Assembly: GCA_934635225.1 (NCBI GenBank)
Contig: CAKTYZ010000002.1
Coordinates: 62,001 to 126,000 of the forward strand
DNA: 64,000 bases
Direction of reading: 5' to 3'
From: an uncultured Kiritimatiellota bacterium
GTDB taxonomy: Bacteria; Verrucomicrobiota; Kiritimatiellia; RFP12; UBA1067
Positions 52,272 to 60,126 of the stretch are shown here, in pieces. A program made the translations under genes and the position numbers. A model generated the notes under the pieces. It was not told where the DNA came from, searched no databases, and worked only from the letters and a program-made list of their open reading frames with translations. The first letter of the stretch is position 1. Each line of letters opens with the position of its first letter.

Positions 52272-53149
52272 GCGCGAACGCGGACGAGTCCGATGCGCTC
52301 ACCATAAAGGACACGCGTCTCAAGCCCCTCAGACGAATTGCGAACGAGATCCCCGTCAAAGACGATCGCCCCTGCCGGCACGATCAGGATGACCGTCGAA
52401 CCGCCGAACTTGAAATAGCCCTTCTCTTCGCCTTTCGCATGCTCTTCGCCCGCAAACGTCTGGATGATCGTCCCAACGCCGAATGCGCCGACATCCACGA
52501 GCCAAAAGTCACCAAACGCGGCGCGGCACTTCACGATCTGGCGCTCATTGTCCGCATAGATGTCGGGACGGCGCACGAGAGCGATCGGATTCACCGAATG
52601 ATACTGGCCGGGAATGACGCGGACGGGTTCCGTCGTCGTACATGCGCACGGGAAGTGGAAGCGGTGGTAATCGACGGGCGCGAGACGGATGACCGCGCTA
52701 TCGTAGCGTCCTTTGGGCGCATCGCCGTCAAAGACGGTCCGCAACGAGCGCGTCGCCCCTTTCAGCGGAAACGGCGAGTCTGCATCCGCGTTCAGATACA
52801 GCCGCAGACGTCCGTCCGCCGGACTGACCAGCCCTTCGCCCAAGGGTCGCGCACCGGGCTTCAGCCGCCGCGTGAAGAAGTCATTGAAAGAGGCATAGTC
52901 CCCGACGGGCTTTTCCGCCTCTTCCCAGCGACAACCCGGTATTGAGACCAACGAGGCGATGTCCTTTCTTGAGCGTGGCGAATCGTAGCGTTTTCCCATC
53001 CATGCTGAAATGACGCGCGAGCCAAAAAGGACGCTCCACAGCGTGCGGCCCAAAAGCGTTTCGTAGGCGAAGCGAAGGGCCTTATCGCCCATTACCGTTT
53101 CGGCGACCTTCAGCCCCGTGGCGCGATCAACGTATTCAACAGGATTCAT
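52268..53149 (-). CDS. psd: Phosphatidylserine decarboxylase proenzyme
   Basis: A 293-aa proenzyme that makes phosphatidylethanolamine at the membrane. The self-cleavage site forming the pyruvoyl group is in YFKFGGSTVILI (G-S). Other family motifs are FFTRRLKPGARPL, LVSPADGRLRLY, VIRLAPVDYHRFHFP (catalytic His) and VGAFGVGTIIQTF. The start at ATG 53149 overlaps the end of the Nif3-like gene by 14 nt. It is last in the run pilC, small membrane protein, Nif3-like, psd. With kdsD it indicates a standard Gram-negative lipid envelope. Confidence 0.93.
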   Translation of the reverse strand: MNPVEYVDRATGLKVAETVMGDKALRFAYETLLGRTLWSVLFGSRVISAWMGKRYDSPRSRKDIASLVSIPGCRWEEAEKPVGDYASFNDFFTRRLKPGARPLGEGLVSPADGRLRLYLNADADSPFPLKGATRSLRTVFDGDAPKGRYDSAVIRLAPVDYHRFHFPCACTTTEPVRVIPGQYHSVNPIALVRRPDIYADNERQIVKCRAAFGDFWLVDVGAFGVGTIIQTFAGEEHAKGEEKGYFKFGGSTVILIVPAGAIVFDGDLVRNSSEGLETRVLYGERIGLVRVRA

Positions 53150-53819
53150 CTGTTATTCTCGTCAGGTCAACGACCCTAATCCGCAGACGCTTCCGCATTT
53201 CGGCGGCAAGGGCCCGTACGCCGTAGACCTCCGTCTCGTAATGTCCGAGACAAAGCATTCGCATCCCGCAGTTTTCAGCCGCAATCATTTCGCCCCAGTT
53301 CGCCTCGCCCGTGACAAAGAGATCGCAGCCAAGGCGTTGCGCCTCTTCGGCAAATTCACCCGCGCCGCCCGAGCAGACGCCGACGCGCGTCACGCCTTGC
53401 CGTCCCACGAAGCCAATCTTCTGCCCGTGATAGCAAAATGCGGGGGAGAGAGACTTCAGCCCCATGGCCTTAGCCAGTCCGGCATTGTTTCCGAGCGTCG
53501 GGTGCGCATCCAGCGGCAGATGGCACGCGTAAAGCGCGAGATCTGCGTCCAGCGCGGCCTTGACGACCGTGTAGATTCCGCCTGTCACGCGCCGGATGCC
53601 GCCGCCCCAGGAGATGCCATGATGGACGACGAGCAGCTGTGCGCCCGCGTCTGCCGCCGCCCGAACGGCCTTCGCGCTCGCATCGACGGCAAAGGCGACG
53701 CACGAGACATCCGCCTGGAAATCCGCGCACTGAATCTGCACGCCGTTGTTCGAGACATCGTCAAACGCCGAGACATTCAGCGTTCGATCCAGCCAATCCG
53801 TGATTTTCGAGAGATTCAT
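53136..53819 (-). CDS. Nif3-like dinuclear metal-centre protein (GTP cyclohydrolase I type 2 family)
   Basis: A 227-aa protein of the YbgI/NIF3 family. The N-terminus reads MNLSKITDWLDRTLN, then NGVQIQ. The metal-binding His pair is in LLVVHHGISWGG. YACHLPLDAHPTLGNN and GVCSGGAGEFAEEAQRLGCDLFVTGEANW are conserved, and the last ligands are in CLGHYETEVYGVRAL. Members form hexameric rings with two metals per subunit; the reaction is unsettled. I use ATG 53819 because homology starts there. A -10-like TGGTAGGAT ends 7 nt before it, suggesting it can also be made from a leaderless mRNA. Confidence 0.88.
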   Translation of the reverse strand: MNLSKITDWLDRTLNVSAFDDVSNNGVQIQCADFQADVSCVAFAVDASAKAVRAAADAGAQLLVVHHGISWGGGIRRVTGGIYTVVKAALDADLALYACHLPLDAHPTLGNNAGLAKAMGLKSLSPAFCYHGQKIGFVGRQGVTRVGVCSGGAGEFAEEAQRLGCDLFVTGEANWGEMIAAENCGMRMLCLGHYETEVYGVRALAAEMRKRLRIRVVDLTRITDESC

Positions 53820-53826
53820 CGTCCGT

Positions 53827-53835
53827 ATCCTACCA
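53827..53835 (-). promoter_or_regulatory. Possible extended -10 before the Nif3-like gene
   Basis: TGGTAGGAT on the minus strand ends 7 nt before ATG 53819, the same spacing as the leaderless promoters of nth and the DUF975 gene. It departs from TATAAT at two positions, so it is weaker evidence. Confidence 0.35.
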
Positions 53836-54060
53836 AATCGCCAATACGGCGGCGACGAGAACGAGAAAGAACGCGGCGAGGCGCTTCCACCTCGGCGCGG
53901 GAGCGACCGCACATTCAGACGAGAATCCCTGATCGTGGCGGAGAATCCTGTAAACGCCGCGCAAGGCCAAAGGGAGACGCCCAGGCGGCGTTGCGAGGAG
54001 TGCCGCGACAATGAGAAGCGCCAGCACGCCGATAAGCCGCCCAAGCTGCAGAGCCATCAT
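53830..54060 (-). CDS. Small two-helix membrane protein
   Basis: A 76-aa protein whose ATG (54060) overlaps the pilC stop codon, a strong sign of coupled translation. It has two hydrophobic helices (LIGVLALLIVAALLA and RLAAFFLVLVAAVLAIW) joined by a basic loop, so both ends probably face the same side of the inner membrane. No family is recognised. Position right after pilC hints at a link with pilus assembly or secretion, but this is conjecture. It is short enough that it could still be a chance open frame, though composition and spacing favour a real gene. Confidence 0.6.
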   Translation of the reverse strand: MMALQLGRLIGVLALLIVAALLATPPGRLPLALRGVYRILRHDQGFSSECAVAPAPRWKRLAAFFLVLVAAVLAIW

Positions 54061-55370
54061 CAGCCAGCCGCTCCGGAGACGGAGCCGATGATCTTGACCA
54101 TCGGCAGGAACATCGCGATGACGACCGTGCCGACGACGACGGCCAGCACGATGATGAGCGCCGGCTCGATTGCCGCTGTCATGCCGGCGACGGCGTTGTC
54201 AACCTCATCGTCGTAGGTGTTCGCGATACGCGTCAGCATGTCCGCCAACGCGCCAGTCTCCTCGCCGACCTCAACCATCGAGACGACCATCGGGGGAAAG
54301 ACCTTGCACTGAGACAGCGGCTGGGTCATCGACTCGCCTTCCTTCACCGCGTCGTGGACGTTTTGGATCGCCTGCGTGAGGATGCGGTTGCCCGTCGTGT
54401 CGCGGGTGATGACGAGCGACTGGAGAATCGGGACTCCCGACGACAGCAGCGTGCCGAGGGTTCGCGTGAACTTCGAGACGGCCGAACGCTGGGCCAGCGT
54501 GCCCGTGACGGGCATCTTGAGCTTCAGCGCGTCAATGACGAACGCGCCCTTCTCCGTCTTGCCGACAACCTTGTAGAGAACGACGAGCGCCACCACGCCC
54601 AGCGCAATCTGAAGGCCGTTGTGCTGCATGAACTCTGACGCGTTGATGACAAACTCGGTAATCGCCGGAAGCGATGCTCCGCCGAGCATGTCATTGAAGA
54701 CCGACTGGAACTTCGGAATGACCGCGACGAGGAGGAACCATGTGATGCCAACCGCCGCAACCAAGACGACGCACGGGTAGATCATCGCGCCCTTTACCTT
54801 GTTCTTGATCTTCTCCGACTTCTCCGCGAATTCCGCCAGTCGGCCCAAAACGACTTCAAGGACGCCGCCAGCCTCACCGGCCTTCACCATATTGACATAG
54901 AGTTTGTCGAAGATCTTCGGATAGGCCGTAAGCGCCTCGGAGAACGTGCCGCCAGCCGAAATGTTCTCGGAAATGCCGTTCAGGGCCTCCACCATCTGCG
55001 GATCCTTCATCTGGCGCTTCAGCACCTCCAAGCCGCGCATGAGCGGAAGGCCCGCGTTCACCAGCGTCGCCAACTGACGCGTGAACTGCGTGAGGACTTT
55101 CGTCTTGATTCGACCGCGCAGGAAGTTCGGCAGCTTGATGTTGATCTGGATGTCCTTCTTGGACTTCTTGACGGGGGCTGCCTTGCCGGACTTTGCGCCT
55201 CTTTTCGGCGAAGACGCAGGGGCAGCGGTGCTCTTCACCTCACCAAGTGCCGTCGGCAGGAGACCCTGCGCACGCACGGCAGCAATTGCCGCACTGCGGT
55301 CTCCCGCTTCCACCGTGCCGCGACGCTCGGCACCAGACGAATCCTTCGCGATATACTGAAATGTCGCCAT
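54060..55370 (-). CDS. pilC: Type IV pilus/type II secretion inner-membrane platform protein PilC
   Basis: A 436-aa polytopic protein of the GspF/PilC family, the inner-membrane platform for pilus assembly. ATG 55370 (MATFQYIAKDSSGAERRG, the typical GspF/PilC opening) is preceded by GGAG. A first T2SSF domain follows a linker rich in Ala, Pro and Lys: LTQFTRQLATLVNAGLPLMRGLEVL. The second is SKFTRTLGTLLSSGVPILQSLVITRD with MVSMVEVGEETGALADML. Three hydrophobic helices are visible, the last near the C-terminus (PALIIVLAVVVGTVVIAMFLPM). It is separate from the pilM cluster, as in many genomes. Confidence 0.92.
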   Translation of the reverse strand: MATFQYIAKDSSGAERRGTVEAGDRSAAIAAVRAQGLLPTALGEVKSTAAPASSPKRGAKSGKAAPVKKSKKDIQINIKLPNFLRGRIKTKVLTQFTRQLATLVNAGLPLMRGLEVLKRQMKDPQMVEALNGISENISAGGTFSEALTAYPKIFDKLYVNMVKAGEAGGVLEVVLGRLAEFAEKSEKIKNKVKGAMIYPCVVLVAAVGITWFLLVAVIPKFQSVFNDMLGGASLPAITEFVINASEFMQHNGLQIALGVVALVVLYKVVGKTEKGAFVIDALKLKMPVTGTLAQRSAVSKFTRTLGTLLSSGVPILQSLVITRDTTGNRILTQAIQNVHDAVKEGESMTQPLSQCKVFPPMVVSMVEVGEETGALADMLTRIANTYDDEVDNAVAGMTAAIEPALIIVLAVVVGTVVIAMFLPMVKIIGSVSGAAG

Positions 55371-55436
55371 GTTTTTTATCTCCAAAGACTTCTGCCTCGG
55401 ACAGGTCACCATTTGACCTACCTCAACTTGCCGAGT

Positions 55437-55442
55437 ATTATA
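55437..55442 (-). promoter_or_regulatory. -10 box of pilC
   Basis: TATAAT on the minus strand, with start near 55430 and a leader of about 60 nt. The surrounding sequence TATTATACTATAATT is AT-rich and partly symmetrical. No clear -35 is visible. Confidence 0.45.
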
Positions 55443-55519
55443 CTATAATTCTGCGAAACTGCAACTCGGGCCATGGGGCATGCCGCTCCAACTCGGGAGT
55501 GCTTCTCGCGGCGAAACTA

Positions 55520-55528
55520 TGCTATAAT
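55520..55528 (+). promoter_or_regulatory. Extended -10 promoter of the sirtuin gene, leaderless arrangement
   Basis: TGCTATAAT on the + strand, with ATG beginning at 55535 after 6 nt. The expected transcription start coincides with the A of ATG, and there is no ribosome site. Confidence 0.65.
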
Positions 55529-55534
55529 TTTCCC

Positions 55535-56302
55535 ATGAAAGACGACAATGCAATGGGAAGGCTCATTGAGGCCATTGGAAATGCGCGGCAGGTGGGCTGC
55601 CTCACGGGCGCGGGCGTTTCGACGCTCTGCGGCATCCCCGATTTCCGGGGACCGGATGGGCTTTACCGCCATCCGAACGCCGAGCGCATCTTTGATATCG
55701 ACTGGTTCGACCGCGACCCGTCCGTCTACTATCGCGGATGCGCCGACCTCGTCTACGGACTCAGCTGCTTCCGGCCAGGACCTGTCCATCGCGCGCTCAA
55801 GCACCTTGAGGATATCGACCGCCTCAAGGGCATTACGACGCAGAACATCGACATGCTTCACCAAAAGGCCGGATCGTCCCATGTCTATGAAGTTCACGGC
55901 TCACCCCTTCGGCATCACTGCCGACTCTGCGGCGATGAGAAAAGCTTCGACGAGATCCTGAAGATGCTCACGGCCCTGAAGACACGGTTTCCGGACGATG
56001 CCGCCGCGCAGGTGCCGCGTTGCGTCTGCGGTGGTGCCTACAAGCCGGACATCACATTCTTCGGCGAAATGTTGCCTGAAGCGGCGTTTGCGTCCGCCCG
56101 TAATCTCGCGGCACGATCTGACGTCTTCCTTGTTCTCGGCACGTCGCTGACGGTCTTTCCGGCCGCAAGCCTTCCGCGCATCACCCTGCAGACGGGCGGA
56201 CGCGTCTTCATCGTGAACGCCCAGAGGACTGCGCTCGACAATGCTGCCGCTGGCATCTTCCGCGATCTCGGGACCTTCGCCGAAGCCATCCTCGCGCTTT
56301 GA
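55535..56302 (+). CDS. NAD-dependent protein deacylase, SIR2 family
   Basis: A 255-aa sirtuin that removes acyl groups from lysines using NAD+. The start is ATG 55535, directly after a -10 box. Motifs are GCLTGAGVSTLCGIPDFRGPDGLY (NAD site), TQNIDMLHQKAG (catalytic region), YEVHGS (catalytic His), a four-Cys zinc site CRLCG and CVCGG, KPDITFFGEMLPE, and LGTSLTVFPAASLPR. In an acetate-producing cell (pta-ackA nearby), acetyl phosphate causes protein acetylation, so a deacylase would be useful. Whether it prefers acetyl or longer acyl groups cannot be said. Confidence 0.92.
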   Translation: MKDDNAMGRLIEAIGNARQVGCLTGAGVSTLCGIPDFRGPDGLYRHPNAERIFDIDWFDRDPSVYYRGCADLVYGLSCFRPGPVHRALKHLEDIDRLKGITTQNIDMLHQKAGSSHVYEVHGSPLRHHCRLCGDEKSFDEILKMLTALKTRFPDDAAAQVPRCVCGGAYKPDITFFGEMLPEAAFASARNLAARSDVFLVLGTSLTVFPAASLPRITLQTGGRVFIVNAQRTALDNAAAGIFRDLGTFAEAILAL

Positions 56303-56415
56303 GCAAGGATATCTCTCGACACCGGCAGAGCATCCCATGCATGAGGCGACGACAAGTCGATGAATGAAAAAACAGAAGCCCTTCGACCAAGGTTGCGCAA
56401 CCATCGCTTTTGCGC

Positions 56416-57324
56416 TCAGTCCTTGACCGTACCGTGCGCGGCGGACATGTTCTCGCCCAGCAAGGCGAGTTTCGGGTCCGAGGCTTCATGACCTTGAATC
56501 CAGCCATTTTCAAATCCAAAGTCATCTGCGGCTTCCGTGACAGACTCGTATTCCTCGCGCGTGACGGCGCGGTTCAGCGGCGGTGTCTCCACAGCCTTGT
56601 ACGCCGGCGTATATTGCGCCATGATCGAAACAGGAACCCCACTCGACAGTTCGGTTGCCAGCCACGCCAGGTTTTCAATCGCCTCGTCCGCAAGTCCCGG
56701 CAGAACGAGAATGCGGACAATGAGCTTCGGTAGATCCGCCGTCTGTGCGGGGCGGCTCCATGCCCAGCGGACGGCGTTGCGCGCGGCTTCGACATAGCCA
56801 GACGCGGCGGAATAGCGAACCGCCGTTTGGGGGCGCGAATAGCGAAGATCAAACAGTGCGCAATCGCAAAGGTCCGCGTATTCATCAAGCGTTTCGATGC
56901 GTTCATATCCCGATGAGTTCCAGACGAACGGAAGGCGCACGCCTTCAGCTTTCAGGACTTCCGCGCTTTCACGAATGAACGGCAGATACGGCGTGGGCGA
57001 GACGAGATTCCAGTTTTCGACCTTATCCTTCCGCGCCAAATCACGAAAGATTCCCGTCAGTTCCGAAACCGTCAAATCGCGCCCTTCGCCCTTCCAGCTC
57101 CACGGTGAATTCTGGCAATAGAGGCATTTCATTGTGCAACGCGAGAAAAAGACGCATCCTGAACCGCGTACACCCGTAATCGGCGGCTCTTCGCCGAAGT
57201 GGGGACCCCAACGAAAGACACGCGGCACATTCCCCGCGTGACAGAAACCTCTGGCGTTTGCGTTCGTCCGGTCCGCGCCGCACCGACGCGGACACAGTGC
57301 GCATGCCTGAAGGTCAGCCGACAT
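56416..57324 (-). CDS. Radical SAM protein, PflX-like (COG1313)
   Basis: A 302-aa radical SAM enzyme. The cluster-binding motif is CTMKCLYCQN (C-x3-C-x2-C). An N-terminal cysteine-rich segment (CALCPRRCG, then GFCHAGNVPRVFRWGPHFGEEPPI) is typical of the putative pyruvate-formate-lyase-activase-like family PflX. Downstream, FDLRYSRPQTAVRYSAA and LIVRILVLPGLADEAIENLAWLA support this. The reaction is not established for this family. It starts by overlapping the nudix gene by 11 nt and is the last gene of the dnaA-side run. It converges with the sirtuin gene across 113 bp, where only a GGTTGCGCAACC palindrome (56391-56402) stands out. Confidence 0.85.
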   Translation of the reverse strand: MSADLQACALCPRRCGADRTNANARGFCHAGNVPRVFRWGPHFGEEPPITGVRGSGCVFFSRCTMKCLYCQNSPWSWKGEGRDLTVSELTGIFRDLARKDKVENWNLVSPTPYLPFIRESAEVLKAEGVRLPFVWNSSGYERIETLDEYADLCDCALFDLRYSRPQTAVRYSAASGYVEAARNAVRWAWSRPAQTADLPKLIVRILVLPGLADEAIENLAWLATELSSGVPVSIMAQYTPAYKAVETPPLNRAVTREEYESVTEAADDFGFENGWIQGHEASDPKLALLGENMSAAHGTVKD

Positions 57325-57733
57325 AGCGTACCATTTCCGGCGGAAGCAGATTCGCCTCCATCAGCCTCGTGACCGGCCACCAGACGAACTCAATCCACTC
57401 TTCTTTCGAGGCAATGACAACCGATGAGGCCAGACCCCGCGAAAATCTCATCCGATAGACGAGCGAAATCTCGCAATGCTTCTTGCCGCGCTGCTCGAAC
57501 TGGCTTTCGATGACACCAAGAAAGACATCTGTTTCCACGTCCAGTCCCGTTTCTTCTTTCATCTCACGGACAAGTGCCGCGCGAGATGTCTCACCGAACT
57601 CGATGTGCCCGCCCGGAAGATACGTGTAGCCTCCCTTCTTCGGACGACACAAGAGAACATGACCGCCCACAATACAGACGCCGCGTGAAATGTTCTCGAT
57701 TCCGGCAAGTTCATATTCGGGCAAGTCGCTCAT
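57314..57733 (-). CDS. NUDIX hydrolase
   Basis: A 139-aa pyrophosphatase-fold protein. ATG 57733 has AGGAGA 7 nt upstream. The nudix box is clear: GGHIEFGETSRAALVREMKE followed by ETGL. The upstream strand GVCIVGGHVLLCRPKKGGYTYLP is typical. It probably hydrolyses a nucleotide or other diphosphate; substrate is unknown. It overlaps the ruvC stop by ATGA. Confidence 0.88.
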   Translation of the reverse strand: MSDLPEYELAGIENISRGVCIVGGHVLLCRPKKGGYTYLPGGHIEFGETSRAALVREMKEETGLDVETDVFLGVIESQFEQRGKKHCEISLVYRMRFSRGLASSVVIASKEEWIEFVWWPVTRLMEANLLPPEMVRYVG

Positions 57734-58221
57734 ATCGGTTTCTCCTGTAAAAGGCATGAATGCGAATGAGCATGGCAAATCGCCAGCCCGAGTGCATCCG
57801 CCGCATCGTTCTGAGGCAGTTCGGACAACGCAAGGAGCGTCTTGATCATCCGCTGAATCTGCTCCTTTTCGGCCAAGCCGTTTCCACAAATAGCCTTCTT
57901 CATTCGACGCGGTTCATATTCGTAGACCGCAAGCCCCACGTCGGACGCAGCAGTCAGCACAGCACCGCGCGCCTCACCCAAAACGAGCATCGTTCCCGCG
58001 TTCTTTCCGTAAATGACGGATTCGATCGCCATGACGTCGGGATGGAACGCCTCAATCAGCGCGGCCACCTTCGTGTGGATGGCCTTCAGGCAACCCGTCA
58101 GCGGTACTTTCGGCTGATTTCGGATGTTTCCGCAGTCCAACATGCGCAGATGCGAACCTTTGACCTCAAGAACGCCGTAGCCGGTCGAGCGCAATGACGT
58201 GTCAATGCCCAGCACAATCAT
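57730..58221 (-). CDS. ruvC: Holliday junction resolvase RuvC
   Basis: A 163-aa endonuclease that cuts Holliday junctions in recombination. Catalytic acids are in LGIDTSLRSTGYGV (Asp), MAIESVIYGKN (Glu) and NDAADALGLAICHAHSH (Asp pair). TMLVLGEARGAVL and the Lys-rich VYEYEPRRMKKAICGNGLAEKEQIQRM are conserved. Length is standard. It starts at ATG 58221 by ATGA overlap with rsmI. ruvA and ruvB are not in the window. Confidence 0.95.
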   Translation of the reverse strand: MIVLGIDTSLRSTGYGVLEVKGSHLRMLDCGNIRNQPKVPLTGCLKAIHTKVAALIEAFHPDVMAIESVIYGKNAGTMLVLGEARGAVLTAASDVGLAVYEYEPRRMKKAICGNGLAEKEQIQRMIKTLLALSELPQNDAADALGLAICHAHSHSCLLQEKPI

Positions 58222-58919
58222 GCTGACGCTCCCATACGCCTGAATTTCGGGTTGTTTCCGGCAATGACAAGGGCAACTTCGCCTTTCACCTTCGCACCCT
58301 CGTATTCTTTCGCCAAATCCGACAGATAGCCACGTGAAACGCGTTCATGCAGTTTCGTCAATTCAATGCAGACCGCAGCTTCACGGTCGCCAAGGACATC
58401 CAAGGCCGCTTCCAGCGTCACGCCAATTCGAAACGGCGACTCGTAGCAGACCAGCGTATGTTCCTTGTCCGCGTCCTCGCGAAACCAGTTGCGCAACGCG
58501 CCTGGTCCACGTGGCGGAAAACCACGGAATGTGAAGGAAGACGTCGAGAGCCCACTCATCAATAAGGCGACGTTCACCGCGCTTGCACCAGGAATGACCT
58601 CGTACGGAACGCCCTCTTTCGCGCATGTTCGAATCAAGCGGTATCCCGGATCGGATATGCCTGGATAGCCGCCATCCGAACAAAGCGCGACTTCCTTTCC
58701 AGACGCGAGGTCTGCCAGAATCCTCTCCGTAATGCGTTCCTCATTTCCTTGGCGATAGGAAAACATCTCCGATGGGCGAGGAATGTTGAAATGGGTCAGA
58801 AGCTGCCATGTCCGGCGCGTATCTTCACACGCGATGACAGCAACTGACTTGAAAGCGTCCAAGGCCCTCGGCGAGAGGTCTCCGAGATTTCCAATCGGTG
58901 TTGCAATGACGTGAAGCAT
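58218..58919 (-). CDS. rsmI: 16S rRNA (cytidine1402-2'-O)-methyltransferase
   Basis: A 233-aa tetrapyrrole-methylase-fold enzyme that 2'-O-methylates C1402 in 16S rRNA. HVIATPIGNLGDLSPRALDA is the family start, followed by IACEDTRRTWQLLTHF, ALCSDGGYPGISDPGYRLI (SAM loop), VIPGASAVNVALLMSGL and FRGFPPR. The C-terminal extension of E. coli RsmI is shorter here. It begins 2 nt after the stop of the zinc-ribbon regulator gene. Confidence 0.94.
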   Translation of the reverse strand: MLHVIATPIGNLGDLSPRALDAFKSVAVIACEDTRRTWQLLTHFNIPRPSEMFSYRQGNEERITERILADLASGKEVALCSDGGYPGISDPGYRLIRTCAKEGVPYEVIPGASAVNVALLMSGLSTSSFTFRGFPPRGPGALRNWFREDADKEHTLVCYESPFRIGVTLEAALDVLGDREAAVCIELTKLHERVSRGYLSDLAKEYEGAKVKGEVALVIAGNNPKFRRMGASA

Positions 58920-58921
58920 GG

Positions 58922-59410
58922 TTAGACCGCAACATACGGATCACCGCAAAGAGAACAAATCGCCCCATCATGTACAGGTGCCCCACAGTTCGGACAACGT
59001 TTTTCGATAATTTCACCGCAAAACGCACAAAACTTGCCACAAACAGGATCTGCTTTCGTTCTGTCCGGTAACAGGTAGGTTCTCCCTTCAACTTCATACG
59101 GATGGTTGGACGGACAATGAGGATTCGGGCAGAAGCCACGTAGCGCATCAGCAACTGAAACGGGCGTACGAATCGGCACGTTTGGAACAAGCGCACCTGA
59201 AGCTTCTTTCTTCGGCATCAGATCAATATTGAATTTCTGAGCCAGCTTCTTGATAACCTCGTCGTTCAGTTTCGTCCCGTCACCTTGCTCAAACATGGAG
59301 AGAGCCGACTGCTTACACCCAACCTCAGAAGCCACAACGCTCTGAGAAAGCCGCGCGGTACGACGCGCTTCCTTGATTTTCAGGCAAATCTCTGGATTGA
59401 GTTCTGTCAT
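58922..59410 (-). CDS. XRE-type helix-turn-helix protein with C-terminal zinc ribbons
   Basis: A 162-aa likely DNA-binding protein. Residues about 8-60 form an XRE/Cro helix-turn-helix (LKIKEARRTARLSQSVVASEVG, ALSMFEQGDGTKLNDEVIKKL). The C-terminal half has CxxC-type pairs (CPNPHCPSNHPYEV, CGKFCAFCGEIIEKRCPNCGAP, CSLCGD), enough for two or three zinc ribbons. I know no named family. Its promoter region is an AT-rich array of TTATCAAC-like boxes (59434-59538), so it may control its own expression, or the array may belong to DnaA. It leads into rsmI-ruvC-nudix. Confidence 0.75.
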   Translation of the reverse strand: MTELNPEICLKIKEARRTARLSQSVVASEVGCKQSALSMFEQGDGTKLNDEVIKKLAQKFNIDLMPKKEASGALVPNVPIRTPVSVADALRGFCPNPHCPSNHPYEVEGRTYLLPDRTKADPVCGKFCAFCGEIIEKRCPNCGAPVHDGAICSLCGDPYVAV

Positions 59411-59433
59411 GGTCAGATATTATGGACTTTATT

Positions 59434-59538
59434 TTATCAACTGACAAGAGGGCTGTTATCAACACTATCAACAACAATATCAACTTATAAACACGATTAT
59501 AAACTTGTAAACTCTTATATGTTGATAATTTATCAATA
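59434..59538. promoter_or_regulatory. AT-rich array of about nine DnaA-box-like sequences
   Basis: Nonamers related to TTATCAACA start at 59434, 59456 (exact), 59465 (CTATCAACA, abutting), 59477, 59485 (TTATAAACA), 59497, 59505 and 59530, plus an exact one on the minus strand at 59520-59528. From 59465 start-to-start spacing alternates 12 and 8 bp. The last two form the dyad TTGATAA-T-TTATCAA. It fills the 122-bp gap between the coiled-coil gene and the zinc-ribbon regulator. It could be a replication-origin module, since nearly the same box occurs at the dnaN promoter, or an operator for the neighbouring XRE-type protein. Confidence 0.6.
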
Positions 59539-60126
59539 GTTCCGCGCGATGATTTCAGACGGGAGAAGGTAATCTTCACCATTCTTATGGGCAATGCCGC
59601 GCTTTTCAAGCTCAGCAATCACGACACCCGTGATGACATTCGCATTCTCGATGAATAGCTTTTCAACATCAGCACGTCGTCGGGCGAGTTCGCCATGAGG
59701 TTCATTTGCAACCAAAACACTCTCAAGAATTTGCGCATGGCGCAGACGGCCTTTTTTCTCGGCCTCGTCACGCGCGTCTTTCAGGGCTTCCAGCACATGA
59801 TCGCGCGTTTCGCCTTCAAAGCGATCATCCAAGTTTGCGTCACGGTCCAAAAGCGAAATCTGATTCGATTGTATGCGTTCTGAATTCTTTAGAAGCAAAT
59901 CGCCAATCCGAATCAATTCATTGCGAAGTTCGGCAATTTTAAACTTCAGTGCGTTATTTTCATTTTTAAGAGCACCATTTTCGCCGTGCAACGACGAAAT
60001 CAATTCGTCTTGCTCGGCTTTGTCTGCCGCAAGCGATTCAACAACCGCCTTTTGGATGTCAATTTCCTCAGGTTGCTGCTCTTCAGGCTCGAGTTGGCTG
60101 TCATTAAGAAATTCACTGAGCTCCAT
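59533..60126 (-). CDS. Acidic coiled-coil protein of unknown function
   Basis: A 197-aa cytoplasmic protein with no signal peptide. The N-terminus is acidic (LEPEEQQPEEID). Residues about 30-75 are a heptad-rich coiled coil (LISSLHGENGALKNENNALK). A conserved-looking central segment reads DRFEGETRDHVLEALKDARDEAEKKGR, and the end is EKRGIAHKNGEDYLLPSEII. I do not recognise a family. Its start overlaps the THUMP methyltransferase gene by 14 nt, so they are co-translated, and its 3' end lies in the box array, with the stop codon inside the dyad. Confidence 0.75.
   Translation of the reverse strand: MELSEFLNDSQLEPEEQQPEEIDIQKAVVESLAADKAEQDELISSLHGENGALKNENNALKFKIAELRNELIRIGDLLLKNSERIQSNQISLLDRDANLDDRFEGETRDHVLEALKDARDEAEKKGRLRHAQILESVLVANEPHGELARRRADVEKLFIENANVITGVVIAELEKRGIAHKNGEDYLLPSEIIARNY

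Noticed and set aside
56391..56402. The palindrome GGTTGCGCAACC as a terminator between the sirtuin and radical SAM genes
   Set aside because: There is no loop-forming spacer and no adjacent T-run; it could be chance or a protein-binding site, so I made no call.
59434..59538. CRISPR array
   Set aside because: The repeated unit is only 8-9 bp, spacers are 0-13 bp and there are no cas genes; it fits protein-binding boxes better.
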